DNA of 64,000 bases from Aptenodytes patagonicus (lineage: Eukaryota > Chordata > Aves > Sphenisciformes > Spheniscidae). How positions within the stretch are numbered: the first letter of the stretch is position 1; each line of letters opens with the position of its first letter. Below are positions 12,556 through 25,720 of the stretch, piece after piece. The translations under genes were made by a program, and so were the position numbers. The stretch lies in the NCBI RefSeq assembly GCF_965638725.1, contig NC_134954.1, positions 6,753,001 to 6,817,000 on the forward strand. Reading direction: 5' to 3'. Under the pieces are notes generated by a model. It was not told where the DNA came from and searched no databases. It was given only the letters and a program-made list of their open reading frames with translations.

Positions 12556-15500
12556 CTGCAGGGAAAGTGTAAATAACTCATTAAGGTTTTGATATGCAGA
12601 ATTTATTAGTGCTTCTTATAGTAAGTGACCTTTTCATATTAAGTACTAATTGATTTTTCTTTCCATAAAGGAGAAGTCCTTAATCCACTTAATTGTGGAG
12701 AAAAGTATTTTAATCCACGTGACTTCTCTCCAACAAATAGTTCAACGTATGACTCTAATATTCTATAAAACATTTTGTTGTCAAATATATGCAAGTAATT
12801 TCTGATAAAGTTATTTTTATGAGTGAATGAAAACAGGATAGTAGGTGTTAGGTGTTACGTTGCTTTTAAAATAACTGTAACAAATCTAAACCACAGAAAA
12901 GGGGCTTTTAGTGTCATTGCATCATTCAAGATACGCTAAAGAAAAAGCAAGGGCAAAGTTGGTAAGAGCCATTTCACTGACTTAAAGAGCAGGGTTTGAA
13001 CCACTGTGGTTGCCAATGCTGGGTTTACTTGATGCAGAAATAAAAAGGTCAGAAACAAAAATATTGGTAGAAATAAAATTAGTAAATAATAAGACTAAAA
13101 CCAAGAGAAAGTAAGTAGTTAAAGGAATTGTGTTTCCATACACGATTTCCATAAACATTCGGGCTTTACAAGTCATAAGTGAGAACTAGTATAACTCTGG
13201 TACTTCCAGTACTGATGCTATTATCTCCAATATGACTTGTATTTATGGACTTTTCTACTTAAGAAAGAAAAACAATGGACAAGAAAACAGAAATGGAATT
13301 TGCTACTCTGAAACGAAGTCCTGCAGTATGATGCTGTCAGTTGTGTGTAGCAAGGAAGAAAACACAACATTAACTGCGCGATTGAAACAGAGGTAATATA
13401 TGCATTTAGGTTGCTTCTTTACATGAAGCACAACAGTATTTAAATCACCTTCCCATAAATAGCACAAATGAAGCTTGAATGACAGCACTGAATTGTGTTG
13501 ATCGTAGCTATGCAGGATTTCTCTTTAAAGGTTTGTCTCAAACAAAGATGACATTAAATCTTTTAAGATTGTACGAAGAAAAATGAGTAATTTGTACATT
13601 GCATACACTTTATTTGATTTACTGACATAGTAAAAATGATCTTGTTCTACATTGATAGTAATGATAGCCTGTTATCACCTGATGTCTTAGTTTTGCCTGG
13701 ATATGCTTTTGCACTATTCCACTGTGTAAGGCATCATTTTGTTTCCCATAAACTACGAGTAACCTAGGGGCACTTGGTTTCAGAGATGAGGGACAGGCTT
13801 GTTTCAAAAACCTTGTCATCACGATGAAAAAATGCACTTTAAATGGAAGTACCCATCTGAATAATACGCTTGTGATCAAAAAAGATGGTATAGAAAGAAG
13901 TAATGCAACGGGGAGTAGAAATGCTAAATTTTTCCATATGCGGGCAAAACAGCAGGCCATAATATCTACTTTACTATTGTTCATAAGTGTGCTTTGCACT
14001 AAAAGAAGTATTTTGTGATAGAAGCTCTTCACCATCATGAGAAGCTCCTCCATCTTCTGTAATAAATGAAGTAATGACTGGTTTGTATTAGAAGCAAAAG
14101 AGTGCCTTGTTTTATTGCTCATATGCTTGTGAAAAGGAAGTACAGACAACAGCACCTAAACTTTGGCAAATGGAAGAGTGAACAGCTTTTCGTCTGCACT
14201 TGGAGAGAGACGCTTATTCACTACTTCCTCAAAAATGGCTTTTGTCACTGTCAAAATTCTGCCTCGTTTGCATGCAAACAGCCACTATTGCAGTACATGA
14301 AAAATACGTATTTGGAAACTTGTAGATTTATGGAACAGGATCTTCAAAAGGCACAGGATATAATGCCCTTATTTTTATGCTTACATAGCCTTTCTTAAAT
14401 CTTCTCTACAAGCTTAGGAAAAGTTTTTAGGCTTACCTAGAGATATTTGGAAAGAACCAAAGTAATCTGCAGTTTACAGATAAGGTTTTAAAAATCACTG
14501 CCTATCTATAGGATTGTTAAATGACCTGTATCTAGCAAGCAAGGAATGTGGATTAAAGAGGAGTACAGGAAAGACTAAGCTGACATACCGCTTCAGCTCA
14601 AGGGAGAAAATATCTTGGTAAATGGAAAAGTATGAAAGATCTGAAGAATATATTTATCTGGGGCAGCTTTTTTTATTTGGAGGATTATGGTCATGAGGAG
14701 AAGATTAAGAGGAAAGTTGTCTTTACATGTAGAGGAATTTAAAAAGCTGGACGTGGTTAAGAAAAGCAACCTACCAAACATGCTTGGACGACCAAAACAT
14801 TCAATCGTTGTAGAATTCCTGCTAAGGTACAGTGCAGATGGCTCGGCAACAACCAGAAAATGTGAAGCTAGGATTGAGATTAGCCCTACAGCGTAGGGAA
14901 CACGCTTGTGTTTGCCATGCTGGCAAATGGCGGCAAATGAGCCCTCTTGGTCTGCCGTCACATCTCTTCAGGTCTTAATGAAGTGGTAACATATGCTCTG
15001 ATGGCATCTGGCTAATTAAGCAAGCGTGTTATGAGGTGGAGCCTTCAAATTATGAAATAAAACAAACTTTATGAAATGTACATTGAAAACCCCTGTGCAG
15101 GACACATCTGAATATACTCCCTGTACTGTAAGCAGAATAAAATAATTTCTGCGTTTAATAAATTCAATCAGCTCTGCCTGGGTACCTTAATAACAAACTG
15201 CAGCAACACTGAAAATGCTACAAATGTTGTTAGACTTAAACCTAGCATTGGTCATCATCATGTTTGGTCCTGAGATGATCGCCTGCCCTAACCTAATTTG
15301 CATGGTTTTGTTAATTAACAAAATCATCTTCCAAAAAAATCTGTTTTAAAAGCCTCACCAGTCAGAGATGCCTTAAAAAGTTTAATTTAGGGGAATGTAT
15401 CAATGCACAGAAGAGGACATACGATGTTGAGAAAGCACAGGAGTTACTGGAGTGAGCCAGGTAATACATGAAAGGAAGGCGGGCGTCGCTGGAGCGTGGG

Positions 15501-15670
15501 TGTGCCTGCACTCCTTGCACGTACTGAACTTCAGATTTCAGCCAGACAGCATTTTTATTCTTGCAGTGCAACGCAGGCAGCGCGTTGTGCGAGCAGGCTG
15601 TTGATGAGGTGTTAGTCCTTGCAGGCCACGGAAGCCGTGCCATGCCGGCGGGGCGATGGCAGCGCCTTAC
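12556..15670 (-). other. PCOLCE2 intron 4
   Basis: Intron of 3115 bp, largely AT-rich. It contains a 178-codon open frame on the gene's own strand at 13619-14155, whose translation is not recognised. No splice partner, promoter or polyadenylation context was found for it. Confidence 0.8.
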
Positions 15671-15795
15671 CTGGTTCTTCGGGGCGACGATGTGCCAGGA
15701 GCAGGTGACTCCCGCTGGGTAATCTCGCTCCGGCCAGTTGGGCGTTTGGAAGGACCCCGACGGCTTCTCCAGTCGTCCCCCACAGTACTGATCCC
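15671..15795 (-). CDS. PCOLCE2: PCOLCE2 coding exon 4 (CUB1-CUB2 junction, start of CUB2)
   Basis: This 125-bp exon completes Gly152 and encodes residues 153-193. It starts [15 protein letters not shown] and continues with [15 protein letters not shown] and WHIVAPKNQ. It opens the second CUB domain, with Cys156 and Cys183 as the first disulfide pair. CUB1 and CUB2 are linked by only a few residues. The acceptor is ACTTGCAG|GGG and the donor AACCAG|GTAAGG. The exon is clearly GC-richer than its flanks, with CpG-containing codons, unlike the AT-rich exons 5-8. The true reading frame has no methionine, so an ATG-based search would miss this exon; the longer open frames across it belong to other frames. 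Confidence 0.95.
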
Positions 15796-17492
15796 CTGCA
15801 AGTACAGCACACCATGCTGACCAGAGTGCAGCAGCGATGCAGGTAAGCCACGTAATGCGCTTGTTTTACTGCAGGGGCCTCTCTGAGGGAGACACGGCCG
15901 GTTCCAGCCGGTTCCGGCCGCCTCTGCCACGGCCCTACCACAGGACACGGCTGAGCCCGTCAGCTCAGCTGGTGGCACCTCCGGGAAAACGTAGTTAATA
16001 AAGGGCAGAAAACGCCAGACGTGGAGGAAGAGGGGGGTAAAAAAAAGAGTGAGCAGCATTCCTGCGAACACCAGGGACGGAGGAGAAAGAGGAGCCGCAG
16101 GTGCTGAAGCAGGCATCCCCGTGGCCCATGGGTGAGCTGTGCCGGGGCTGACGGGCATTCCCGAAGGAACTACGGCCTGTGGAGAGCCCATGGCGGAGCG
16201 GGTTTTTTTTCATCCGTATCTCCTCCTCCCAGTCCCAAATTACAAAGCTACATCGGGTATGTAATCCTTATTTATAATATGATTATGAACCTTCTTTATT
16301 AAATTAACTCTATCGCGTCAGAGTCATTTAATATATCTTCTGAGAAGTTATCAACACAGGGATCCAATGGGAAAGACTAATAAATAACTCATCACCTGCA
16401 CTGCGTCTGCCCAACAACCCGTCTAGTTTGGTATCATGCTAATAGCAAAGGCCTTGAAAAAGAGTCACTCAGCAGGGCGATACCACCTCCCTGTAACCTC
16501 CCAGCCTCTCGCAGTTCGTGGCCTTCCCAAGCACAAGGCAATGCCTTTATGTTTAATAATCCCTAACAAATTTTTCTTTCGCCTGTTTTTCTAATTGTTT
16601 TTAAACCAGTGTAGAAATTGACAATCCACAATGTCCCCTGGCACAGGACTCCACCACTTTACAGCTCACTGAGAAAAATCGCCCTCTCTCTTCCCTTGCA
16701 GCCACTCGCTCATCTGTTTTTTGTATTAGAAGAGACAGCGACTGTGGTCCCCGTTCACTGCCTCCGTACCGTCATGACTTTACAGCCCTCTCCTACACTC
16801 CCCTTCACCTTCTCTTTTCCAGCATGAAAAGGTCCATGCTGTGCAGCTGGTCTTTGTGTAGAAGATGTTCCTTAACTCTATCATACTTGTTGTCTCTGAT
16901 TGCTTCTGATAGTTTTATTATATCCCGTTCTGAGATGGGAACATCAGAATGGCACACAGTGTTCAAGATGCATTATGGATTTATAGTGGCATAATTTTTT
17001 GTTGTTATTGTTTGGTCTTTATTCCCTTTTCAAAAAATTGTTAAGTTTCTGTTTCTTTTTTGATACTTATTGAGCACTGGATTGATGCTCAACTATTGTT
17101 TTCATAAATTATCTATTTTAAACCTAAGATCTCATTCCTAAGCGGTAATAGTCAATTCAGAGCCTGTACTGTACAGAAAGTTAGGGTGTTTTCCCCTTAT
17201 TTGCAACAATTACCTACATTGAATTTCATCTGCCATTTTATTGACTAGCCATTACCATATTGCTACTAGATGCAGTTCTTCCACAACTCTTACAATACTT
17301 AGCCCTCCTCTTTACTACTTTGATTAACTATGATGGCTAAACAGTTATACATTGCTATTTGCTAAGGAAGATAATTAATGAATAAGTTGAACAGCACAAT
17401 CTCTGGCATCACATCTCTTTAAGCACTAATGTGGCTCTCCATAGAGTTGTACAGTTATATTTGTCTTCAGCACATACGTAACTGTTAATTAC
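15796..17492 (-). other. PCOLCE2 intron 3
   Basis: Intron of 1697 bp. The part next to exon 4 (about 15.8-16.2 kb) is GC-rich and keeps long frames open in several readings; the rest is AT-rich. No recognisable element was found. Confidence 0.8.
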
Positions 17493-17748
17493 CTCTTTCA
17501 TGTGGTTCTGCTGCAGAAAACTTCGCAATGAATCCACTTCCAGCAGTATTAGCATCTGAAGTCATCTGCACCAACATTTTATTGCTGTTGGATACAAGGG
17601 CACCTGGTTTCACAGTACCACAGAACCTGCCGATGCGTTGTCCATTGGCATGGCCGTTGTATATATCCACAAAATCATATCGGCACAAGTTGTCACTTTC
17701 CAGGTCTAAATATCTAAAAGAAAGAACCACCACTTTTCCTTCTGGGAC
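17493..17748 (-). CDS. PCOLCE2: PCOLCE2 coding exon 3 (main part of CUB1)
   Basis: This 256-bp exon, the largest in the window for this gene, encodes residues 67-151 plus one base. It contains the CUB1 core: VPEGKVVVLSF, DLESDNLCRYDFVDIYNG, NGQRIGRFCGT and SDANTAGSGF. Cys88 and Cys109 form the second expected disulfide. Glu83, Asp91 and Asp131 occupy the positions of the calcium-binding acidic triad of CUB domains (equivalence by family knowledge; spacing E to D is 8 residues). The acceptor is CGCTGCAG|GTCCC, preceded by a CCCTCC-rich pyrimidine tract; the donor is GAAAGAG|GTAATT, slightly off consensus. The phase-1 end joins exon 4 through a Gly codon. Identity to human is very high, consistent with a functional gene. 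Confidence 0.96.
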
Positions 17749-20700
17749 CTGCAGCGAGAGAGGGAGGGAGGGAGGGGAGATACGTATCTTGAAGTGTGAC
17801 TGACACCACATATCTATCTGATCCCACTATTTGCATGAGTATTTTCATATTCTTCACTTCTCGCCAGTTAAGCACTTTTTGTCAACTATACTCCAGGCAG
17901 AGTGGTTTTTAAAATCATACTGGACCAATCATAAGAAGAAAGCTCTGGCCATCTCTGTTGCCATTATCTTCTTCCTGATCCACAGTATCATCAAGCAAGG
18001 CTCATATAGCTGATTATATACCATCACCGCCCAGTTCAGCTTGGCATGTTTCTCTTATTTTCTGCTGAAAGTATGCAATCAGCCATGCAGCTCCCTGTCA
18101 CCAAGTAAGGTGAGGAGGATGAGATTAATATGGTTTAAAAAAAAATATGGAACAAGCAATTTACAATTTTGAGCAAATGAAATGGCCTCTCTTATCTTGC
18201 TGATTTGTGTCATAAAGTTTCATAGTTTGAAGGGTTTTTTAATTTACTGACACACGATTTACATTTATAAATAAAATTGGAAACTTTATGGCTAATGCTG
18301 TGCAACCCTAATATTTAGTTATCGGAGTGGGTACATTTAGCTTGAAGGCTGCAGTGAAAGAATTCTATTTGGAAAGAATATGTAAAACTATAAACAGAGA
18401 GTTCAAAAGAACCATTAGTGGGTGTCCTCAATACAGAAAAGAGTTTTGTTTTCTGAAACGTCTGAGGAAACATGACAGGGCAAATCTTTTTACACGTCTG
18501 CATCTGTGGACATTGTGAAAGAGGCAAGAGTACTGAGAAGGATGAAATTAAGAGAGCATAATAGTTTACAAGGAGGAGAACATTTCCTGGGATAGAGTTG
18601 CAAGCTTTTAAGAGAATAAGCAGCATACTGAGAAGTGAAAACTATTCTAACAAAGCACTCAATGCTACGTAACAGGACAGGAAGAAGGGAAACAGTATTT
18701 TAAAGTATAGAGGGACCCTAGACAGGCAAAATGTAATTATCTGCGTTCAATTCACAGCCCAGTAGAGTGGTTACCTATTAAAATACTTGCAGCCGTTCTA
18801 TTTTACTGAGACACTGCTATTATTTTCTGCTTCAAATATATAACACACAATATATCTGCAGTTAAGTCCATATTTAAGCCACTTTATTTGAGTTCATTAA
18901 TTTTTCCCTTCCTTAACAGTGACTCATTTTAAACCACCAGTTTGAGATAAACTACAACTAAACTGTTCCTATATGAAACTGTCAAACAGTGTTTCAATGT
19001 TGTGAGTTTCAACAGTTAAAAATGCCTTGTCAGGTATAGATGGAAGTGCTATAGATGGAAGTGACCACTTAACCCACAGAAGATACTAATACAGGCAGCA
19101 GCTCTAGATGTAGTGAAAAATGTGTTGTAGATATGTTAAGGTTACTCATTCATGCGGCTGCTTTTATGTCCAGTGCTGATACTGATCCTGCAGCAGGATA
19201 GACTTTTGCACGAGCCGTTTCCAACTGCCCGGGGCCCACGTACGCACTGGCTGACCAGCCCACTGCAGTTCCTGTTGCTGGTTTCAGAGTATTTTCCTTT
19301 AAGTTCAAAGTTCTCTCAAAAATGCATTCAGTTCCCCTGTGCTGACGTACATCACTACTACTACTACTACATCAAAACCACAAAACTCATCTAATCTTAC
19401 CCAGAAATTCCAAAGCATAATGACTATGTTTTAGAAAACTTTAAAGCCAGATGTTAGGTTTAGAACTCACACTACTGAAGTGAGCAAGCCCTATAGCTGG
19501 TACCAGAAAATAACCCACAAGTATGTTTAGTCAGCGTAAGGCCAATACAGACACATGGTCATATTGTTAGATGTTCTGTGAAAGCAATATGACTCCTTGA
19601 ATCACTGCTCTCATAACTAAATCTCTGATTATTGCATTCACTTGTCTTCTGGTCTGAATCACTAAGAAGCATTAAGACATGGTCATTTTAACAGAAGAAG
19701 AGGTAAAAGGAATTTGGTATTCCTGTCAGAAGATCTGAATGTTATTTATGGTTATACTACAAACTCTATGTGACCAGACAAATCGGTTCAAAAATGTTGG
19801 CTGTAAAGTTAGTCAGATAAAGTCAGATTTAGGCAGTTAAATTTAAGCAGCCTTTTTTCCAGAAGTATGTATGTAAAATAACATATGCTCTTTTGGGGTG
19901 GAACACTCATTATTCATAAGTTTGTACAACTGGTACAACAGGATCCAAATGAGGTGACCTTTAAAGGTTATCATGTTTTAAAACGGACTGAGCTGTTATG
20001 CCTACAGTTAAGATTGTCCAACATTTTCCACTCCAGTGTCTTGCAGCTTTGATACAACTTATCCATCTTTAAGAAGTTTCCCCTTTTCCTTCCACTGTTC
20101 CTGAAAGTTAAGCAGAAGTTGCTCTATTGTATTAAATAGTTTTGTCAGTGCTTATGAGATTTTTCCCTACTTTCTCAGCTTGAATTGCTGCTTTGAAGAC
20201 ACCGACTCCCTCCCAGAGTTTGAAGAAGGAAGTTGAAATGTGAGAGGTGGCTGGTTCTGGGGTAAGAAAAGGTCTTTTTGCTGTCCTTGTAGAAATGCAT
20301 TCAGATTTAGCCAAGTGGTTATCCCTCAGTCATGCTGACGGGTGCTCACTGACAGCTTTGTTCCACGAGCACATGGAACCAGCGTTGCTCTGCTCACATC
20401 AGCCTCAAGGCACTCAGTCCTACCCCCCGGGTTTCCCGCTCCCTCTTGCTGCCCCAAGTGGGGTGTGGGGAACCAGGACGTGGGACTGACCCGCGCTCAA
20501 GAGGGAGAGGACGCTGGCAAAGCAGCCAAACTCTGAACTGCCAGACAACCATCACTCAAGTCTTGGGTTTTCTGTTTCATGGTATAAGTAATTCTGTGCA
20601 GTGTTGTATGCTTCTTTCTCCTCTCTCCACCGCTGACTACGTTATACTAGACTACATTATGTTATCTAATTATATTTCATTATAGTTTTTAATCTCTCTA

Positions 20701-23700
20701 GCTTCTCTTAGTTCAGTCTACTTGATCTTGGTCAAGACTGTTCCCCATAGATGTACTGAGTTTCTAAGTTTTGTTTCATGACAAGTTGTAAGAAAATGTG
20801 TAGGAAAAACTCAGCCACATGGTCGTGAATGTTTAACAAGGAGCCTACTCTAGATTTTAGTTGTCAGAATAATCCTTGCTCACATTTAGCTGAATTTGGG
20901 GAGATTAAGTCATTTACAGAAATGTGTGAACTGGGGCCCTTAATCACAGTCACTACTTACTGCCATTACTTTATAAAATAATGTCATTGCTTATTAAAAT
21001 AATATTTGTCATTATTCACAAAAGTAACAAATTTGTTCCAGCATGTTAAATCAATGAAAAGTTTGTGGTCTGACCAGGTGACACTCAAGAGTGCGGAGGA
21101 TGGTGGTTCCACATTCTGGCAGCAGCCGCTCCAGTTTGCAGCTACTCCCAAGGAATCCCACCCTAAATACAGGTGCCTTTGCAAAACAAGACTTTTCTTT
21201 CATTTCTACCATTCCCCTTTTTCGAATGTTGAAAACTAGTGTGCTAAAATCTGCCAATGTTTATCCTAGGACCTTTAAAATATTGCTCCATGAGAAACAC
21301 AGGGGAGAAAGTAAAGGCCAGCATGACTCAGTATTGTTTACTTTGAGCCACATCCGAGCCTGATGCAGTAAGATGATGGGATACCTCAGAGGAAGAATTG
21401 GAAGGAATTGCAGCTCTTAAGAAAAAAAGAGGGAGGAGTCAAAGGAAGAATATGTGATGCTTCCCCTGCAGGGTGTGCCTTATTTTTCTGTTTTATCCAT
21501 CCAGCTGGTATCTTTCAATGACAGAGGCACTTCAGCTTCTGCCTCTCCTTGTCACACTGAGGGTGACTGACCCATACTTGCCCTGTGCTTCCCTTCCTAT
21601 TTTAACTCTATGAACTTCTTTAGGATCAGAAATTATGACGCTAAACTCATGTGAAGGATGCCTTACTCCTATTGAAGGCTAAAGGAAAATAGCATTCCCT
21701 GAATTTTTAGGGGGAGTTTTTCTAGAGCAGAATTCCCTAAAATCATCCGTGCAGATTATTAACCTCTTCAGAAGGGCATGATTATTTCATATATACAACC
21801 CACCACAAAATAAGGTCCCTAGATTTTTTTTGTTGTCATTCATTGCAGGTGTTTCATATAATGTTAATCAAAGTTCACTTACATTAAAAGTAGTTAAGCT
21901 GTTTTTCTGTTGTTGTTCTGACTGAACACAAAGCCCTCTTCATCATTGTGCCTCTCTCAGTTCTGGGGAGGATTCCCAAACTGTCATACTTTTCAAAATT
22001 ACTTGGTTTAGATTATTTGCTTTGAAAATAATCTTTTGGTGGGGAAAAACCCTTAAATGCCAACTTCCTGAGAAAATATTCTGCCTAATTTTTAAACCTA
22101 TATGTATATGGGTTTAATATATTTTTGTGTATGTTTAATACCAAATGCTGATTGTATGTTTTGCCATAGCACTCCTAGGTAGACTTGAAAAATACATCAG
22201 CTACCTGCAAGCCAAACATATTATTTCTCTCTACTGAGAATGAATGTGAAAGTTATTTGGAGTTACATCCTGGGAAGAACCACAGTTCCTGCCTAGCCGC
22301 TTGTTCCCTAGTTCCATCCTCTCCAGCCACAAAGGAACAATTTTTAAAAAAAAATCGTATTAGCTGCTCTCCCTGACAAAGGCACTAGATTCTGTTCAGC
22401 TATTTCTTTTCTGGCAATACAACCATGCGTGAAGATCTGTTCTCTACTGGAAGGGCAGTTTCACAATGATATGGGAAAATGAATGCTTAAAACGTAGAGA
22501 AAATGATTTAAAATATTTCACTCCCCCAGGGCAGATTCCCAACTCCCCTGATAAGTAAATTTTTCAAACCTTGCTTATTGTCAGCAAACCTGCTGGAACA
22601 CAGCTCCTGAACCTATAAAAATATAACCTTACATAACTCTGACAGTCTTCAGAATTATTGTTGCACATGAAGTTGTTAGAGTTTTATGGGAACTACACAG
22701 TCTGCCAGAAAAACACAATACAGCAGTCCAGATTCTTGGACTTTGTGACACATTTATGTGAGGTGATGGCCAAGAAGGATTACAGAGTATTAAAAGTAAA
22801 TGTATATGACATATTTTAGATAAAGCTATATACATTACTATAGGAAAGGAAATAGCTGTACAAATGACTTCTCAGCAAAGCCAGCTAAAAGCTGCTGGGT
22901 AGTCTGCCAAGGTTGTAATATAACCACAAGCATGTGCTGAACACTTCTTAGAGCTCTTAGAATAGAGAAGCTATTTTCTTTAGCCAGCTGAAAAAGTCCC
23001 AGTCTCTTGAAATAACAGAACCATAATTGAGTTAGAGAGACTCTTCTAGCTTTAGCAAACCAGTTGGAAAGATTTCAGCTGATACCTGAATGCTACATTG
23101 CTTTATCTGTATTACCCATAACGTTTTCTAAACCTATTTTCTTCTAAAGACTTAATTAGCTGTCACTCTGCCTCTCTGTGGATTTCTTCTATAGACGATG
23201 AGATCCTGTAGTTGAGAAAACAACAGCTTCGTGCTTCTTGTGACCCAGACGCAAAGTGGGTCTTTGCAGACTTGTCAGATCCTGCATTAGACAGAGTGTT
23301 TTCAGGAAGGTGTTCACAGCCCTTGGCTAAAACGGACAGGCAAAAAGTCTTAGTTACCTTCTAAGATCAGATGCTAAATGAGGAAGCCTAACAGTAACGA
23401 CAGCGTATTTCTTCACGGCCGTGTAACTGGCTTTCTTACTTGGGTGCTATTGCAAGCTATTCTGAACCCCAGCAGTATCTGGTGAAAGGATTCGGCTGTT
23501 TAAATTCAGGCTAACCAGACCCTTGAGTGTAACACTTTCCCTCAGTTTGGTAAATCATCCTCTTCTTAAAGAGGGTGCAGGCTTAGTCTTGCAAGTTTTA
23601 TAGTCCTCGCCTTCCCTACATCCTTCCTGCGTATCCAAAAGACAGGGCGTTCTACACAGTTGATGGGGAAAAAAAAAGCAGCTTGGCTTAGTGAACAGTA

Positions 23701-25611
23701 TTGTCTAATAGGGGTTAAATGAGGTAGGGGCACAAGAAAGCCGGGACTACTACAGTCGTGCAGCCCTTCTCTGGCTTTGCGCGAGCTACAGAGAATAGGT
23801 ATGCAGCAGACGAAGAGCAGGAGTAAACGGCAGCACAGCAGAAAAGTGGGAGTCAGGACGATCATGAAATGCCAGAAGCCACCAAGCTCCTCCCGTGGTC
23901 AGTAAAGCCCGAGTGCAGACACATCTCTGCTACAGCTTTGTGGTAACGCCTCTCACAATGTCCAGGCTAATCTGGAAGCTCGCATCTTGTTGGCAATAGC
24001 CACATTAAGTCTGCAATGAAACCACTCTGTATGGACTTTTTAAATACAATCAGTTGTTCTCTTCTCCCTCTACCCCCGATATATGATGAAGGGCAGATCC
24101 ATAGGATGCTTCAGTAAATGCTTCTTCAGTGCTGCCTGCATTTGTAATCTGAATTTTTTACTGGTAAAAACTTTATGCTGTTATAATAAAAATTATTATT
24201 TCCCTCTGGATTCAAGTTTGAACTTTTGAAGATCTCATACTGAGTTATATTGGTAAACTAACTTTGGAGGTTTTTTCCCTTTTATTTAAGCCATGTGTGT
24301 ATGATTCCAAATGCAATTTGCATCTGCTCTTCAGATTGTAAGGTGGGCCACGCTAATTGCTGTAATCGCAGCCCCTCGACAGCAGGAAGCAAGTTTATTT
24401 ATGAGCATACACTGTATTTCACGTCATAGTCTTCTGGATAAAGTCAGTCACAGATTAAAGGTAACCTCTAACTTGGCCCTAATAATAATGCAACATAAAG
24501 GTGCAGAAAGCAACTGTTGCAGCTTCACTGGTATCCTTCAGATAAAATTATTAAAATTACATCACTTGTTTGGTACGGGAGTTGTTTTAACCAAACACTG
24601 TAAACAGATCAATGTCTCCTGCTTTGCGTCAGCATCTCTACAGTAGCAGGAGACAATTATCCTGTGACATCCTATTCTACTGCCAACACCTAGCCTGTAA
24701 CGCAGTCTTTGAACTGAAGTTGTCTTTAGTGATCCCGTCAACACGCAGACTAATTTATTTTTTTATGCTTTCTTATACTTCTTTTTTTCTGCAAAGCCCA
24801 TATCCTAGGCCTGAATGTCACAGGAGTTCTTAGTGAACTGTGCCTAAAAAATGGGGAGGAAATTTGGTGGGCGATTTTGGAAGGCTTAATTCGTGCAGAT
24901 GTGAGGAAATCGGAATAATCATTCATTCAAATCCCTTTCTCTGAGTTTGTGGATAAGGACACATCCAGCACCGGAGTGTTTAGTCCTAGTCATTTAATGG
25001 CATTTGCTGTCCACGAATACGATGCCTCTGCCCTACAGTCTCATTTCAGCATCAAAATATCAGTCATACCACATGCTTTCGCATGGTCGCTTATAAATGT
25101 AACAACACTTTCCTATTGCTTCGTCAGCTTGCTGTATGACATACTCCAGATGTCCTGGCTGGCAGAACACTGTTATTAGCACACCACAAGCAAACCTGCC
25201 TGAATTTTTTGTTTTCGTTTGAAACTTTTTCTATGTCTTCTTGCCAACGAATTTTGCGTCTCATTATCTGCACCTCAAAGCTTTACTTCAATCCATTTGA
25301 TCTAACCAGCTATTGCTTTCTGCAGTGACTGGAAGGGTAGACGTTTGCTTTCAAGTGGGTTAATTTAAAACAATTAGAGGTGTATCTATGGAAGTCAATG
25401 AAAATTTGCTTCTGACATTAGGCAAGGTCAGTTCTATTTCAGCCACTTAACTATCATATTACAGCAACCCTAAAAAGCCCCAGATAGTTGAGCTGCTCTG
25501 AGTTACTGAGTTTGTTATTGCACATATGTTATCCCATATAAAACACTGCATTAACAACAAATAGCTCTTCATTGTCTTCAGCACTGATTTTGTGATATTA
25601 AAAATTCTTAC
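17749..25611 (-). other. PCOLCE2 intron 2
   Basis: The longest intron seen (7863 bp). It has a near-perfect tandem repeat of tatagatggaagtg (19035-19048 and 19050-19063) and a short (ACT)6 microsatellite at 19354-19371. No other gene, CR1 copy or RNA gene was recognised. Confidence 0.8.
19354..19371. repeat. (ACT)6 microsatellite
   Basis: Six uninterrupted ACT trinucleotides in intron 2 of PCOLCE2. Confidence 0.9.
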
Positions 25612-25720
25612 TGTGATTTTCCAAGTACATTTGCTGTTTGGAGGGTAGACTCCAGGAAATCCTTCACTCCCAATAAACCCTGACTCTCCAGATACAACTC
25701 CTCCACATGTAAAGGTAGGC
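25612..25720 (-). CDS. PCOLCE2: PCOLCE2 coding exon 2 (start of CUB1)
   Basis: This 109-bp exon completes codon 30 and encodes 36 further residues, 31-66. It opens the first CUB domain with FTCGG at Cys35, then [13 protein letters not shown], then YPPNSKCTW with Cys61. The Cys35-Cys61 pair is the first CUB disulfide by family rule. The acceptor is TTCTCAG|GCC and the donor ATCACA|GTAAG. It ends on a codon boundary, so exon 3 starts in frame with VPEGK, as in human. CUB1 and CUB2 together bind the procollagen C-propeptide trimer. No frameshift or stop is present. Confidence 0.93.

Noticed and set aside
15667-16191. 174-codon minus-strand frame overlapping PCOLCE2 exon 4
   Set aside because: It is out of frame with the exon's true reading, which matches PCOLCE2, and runs into intron 3.
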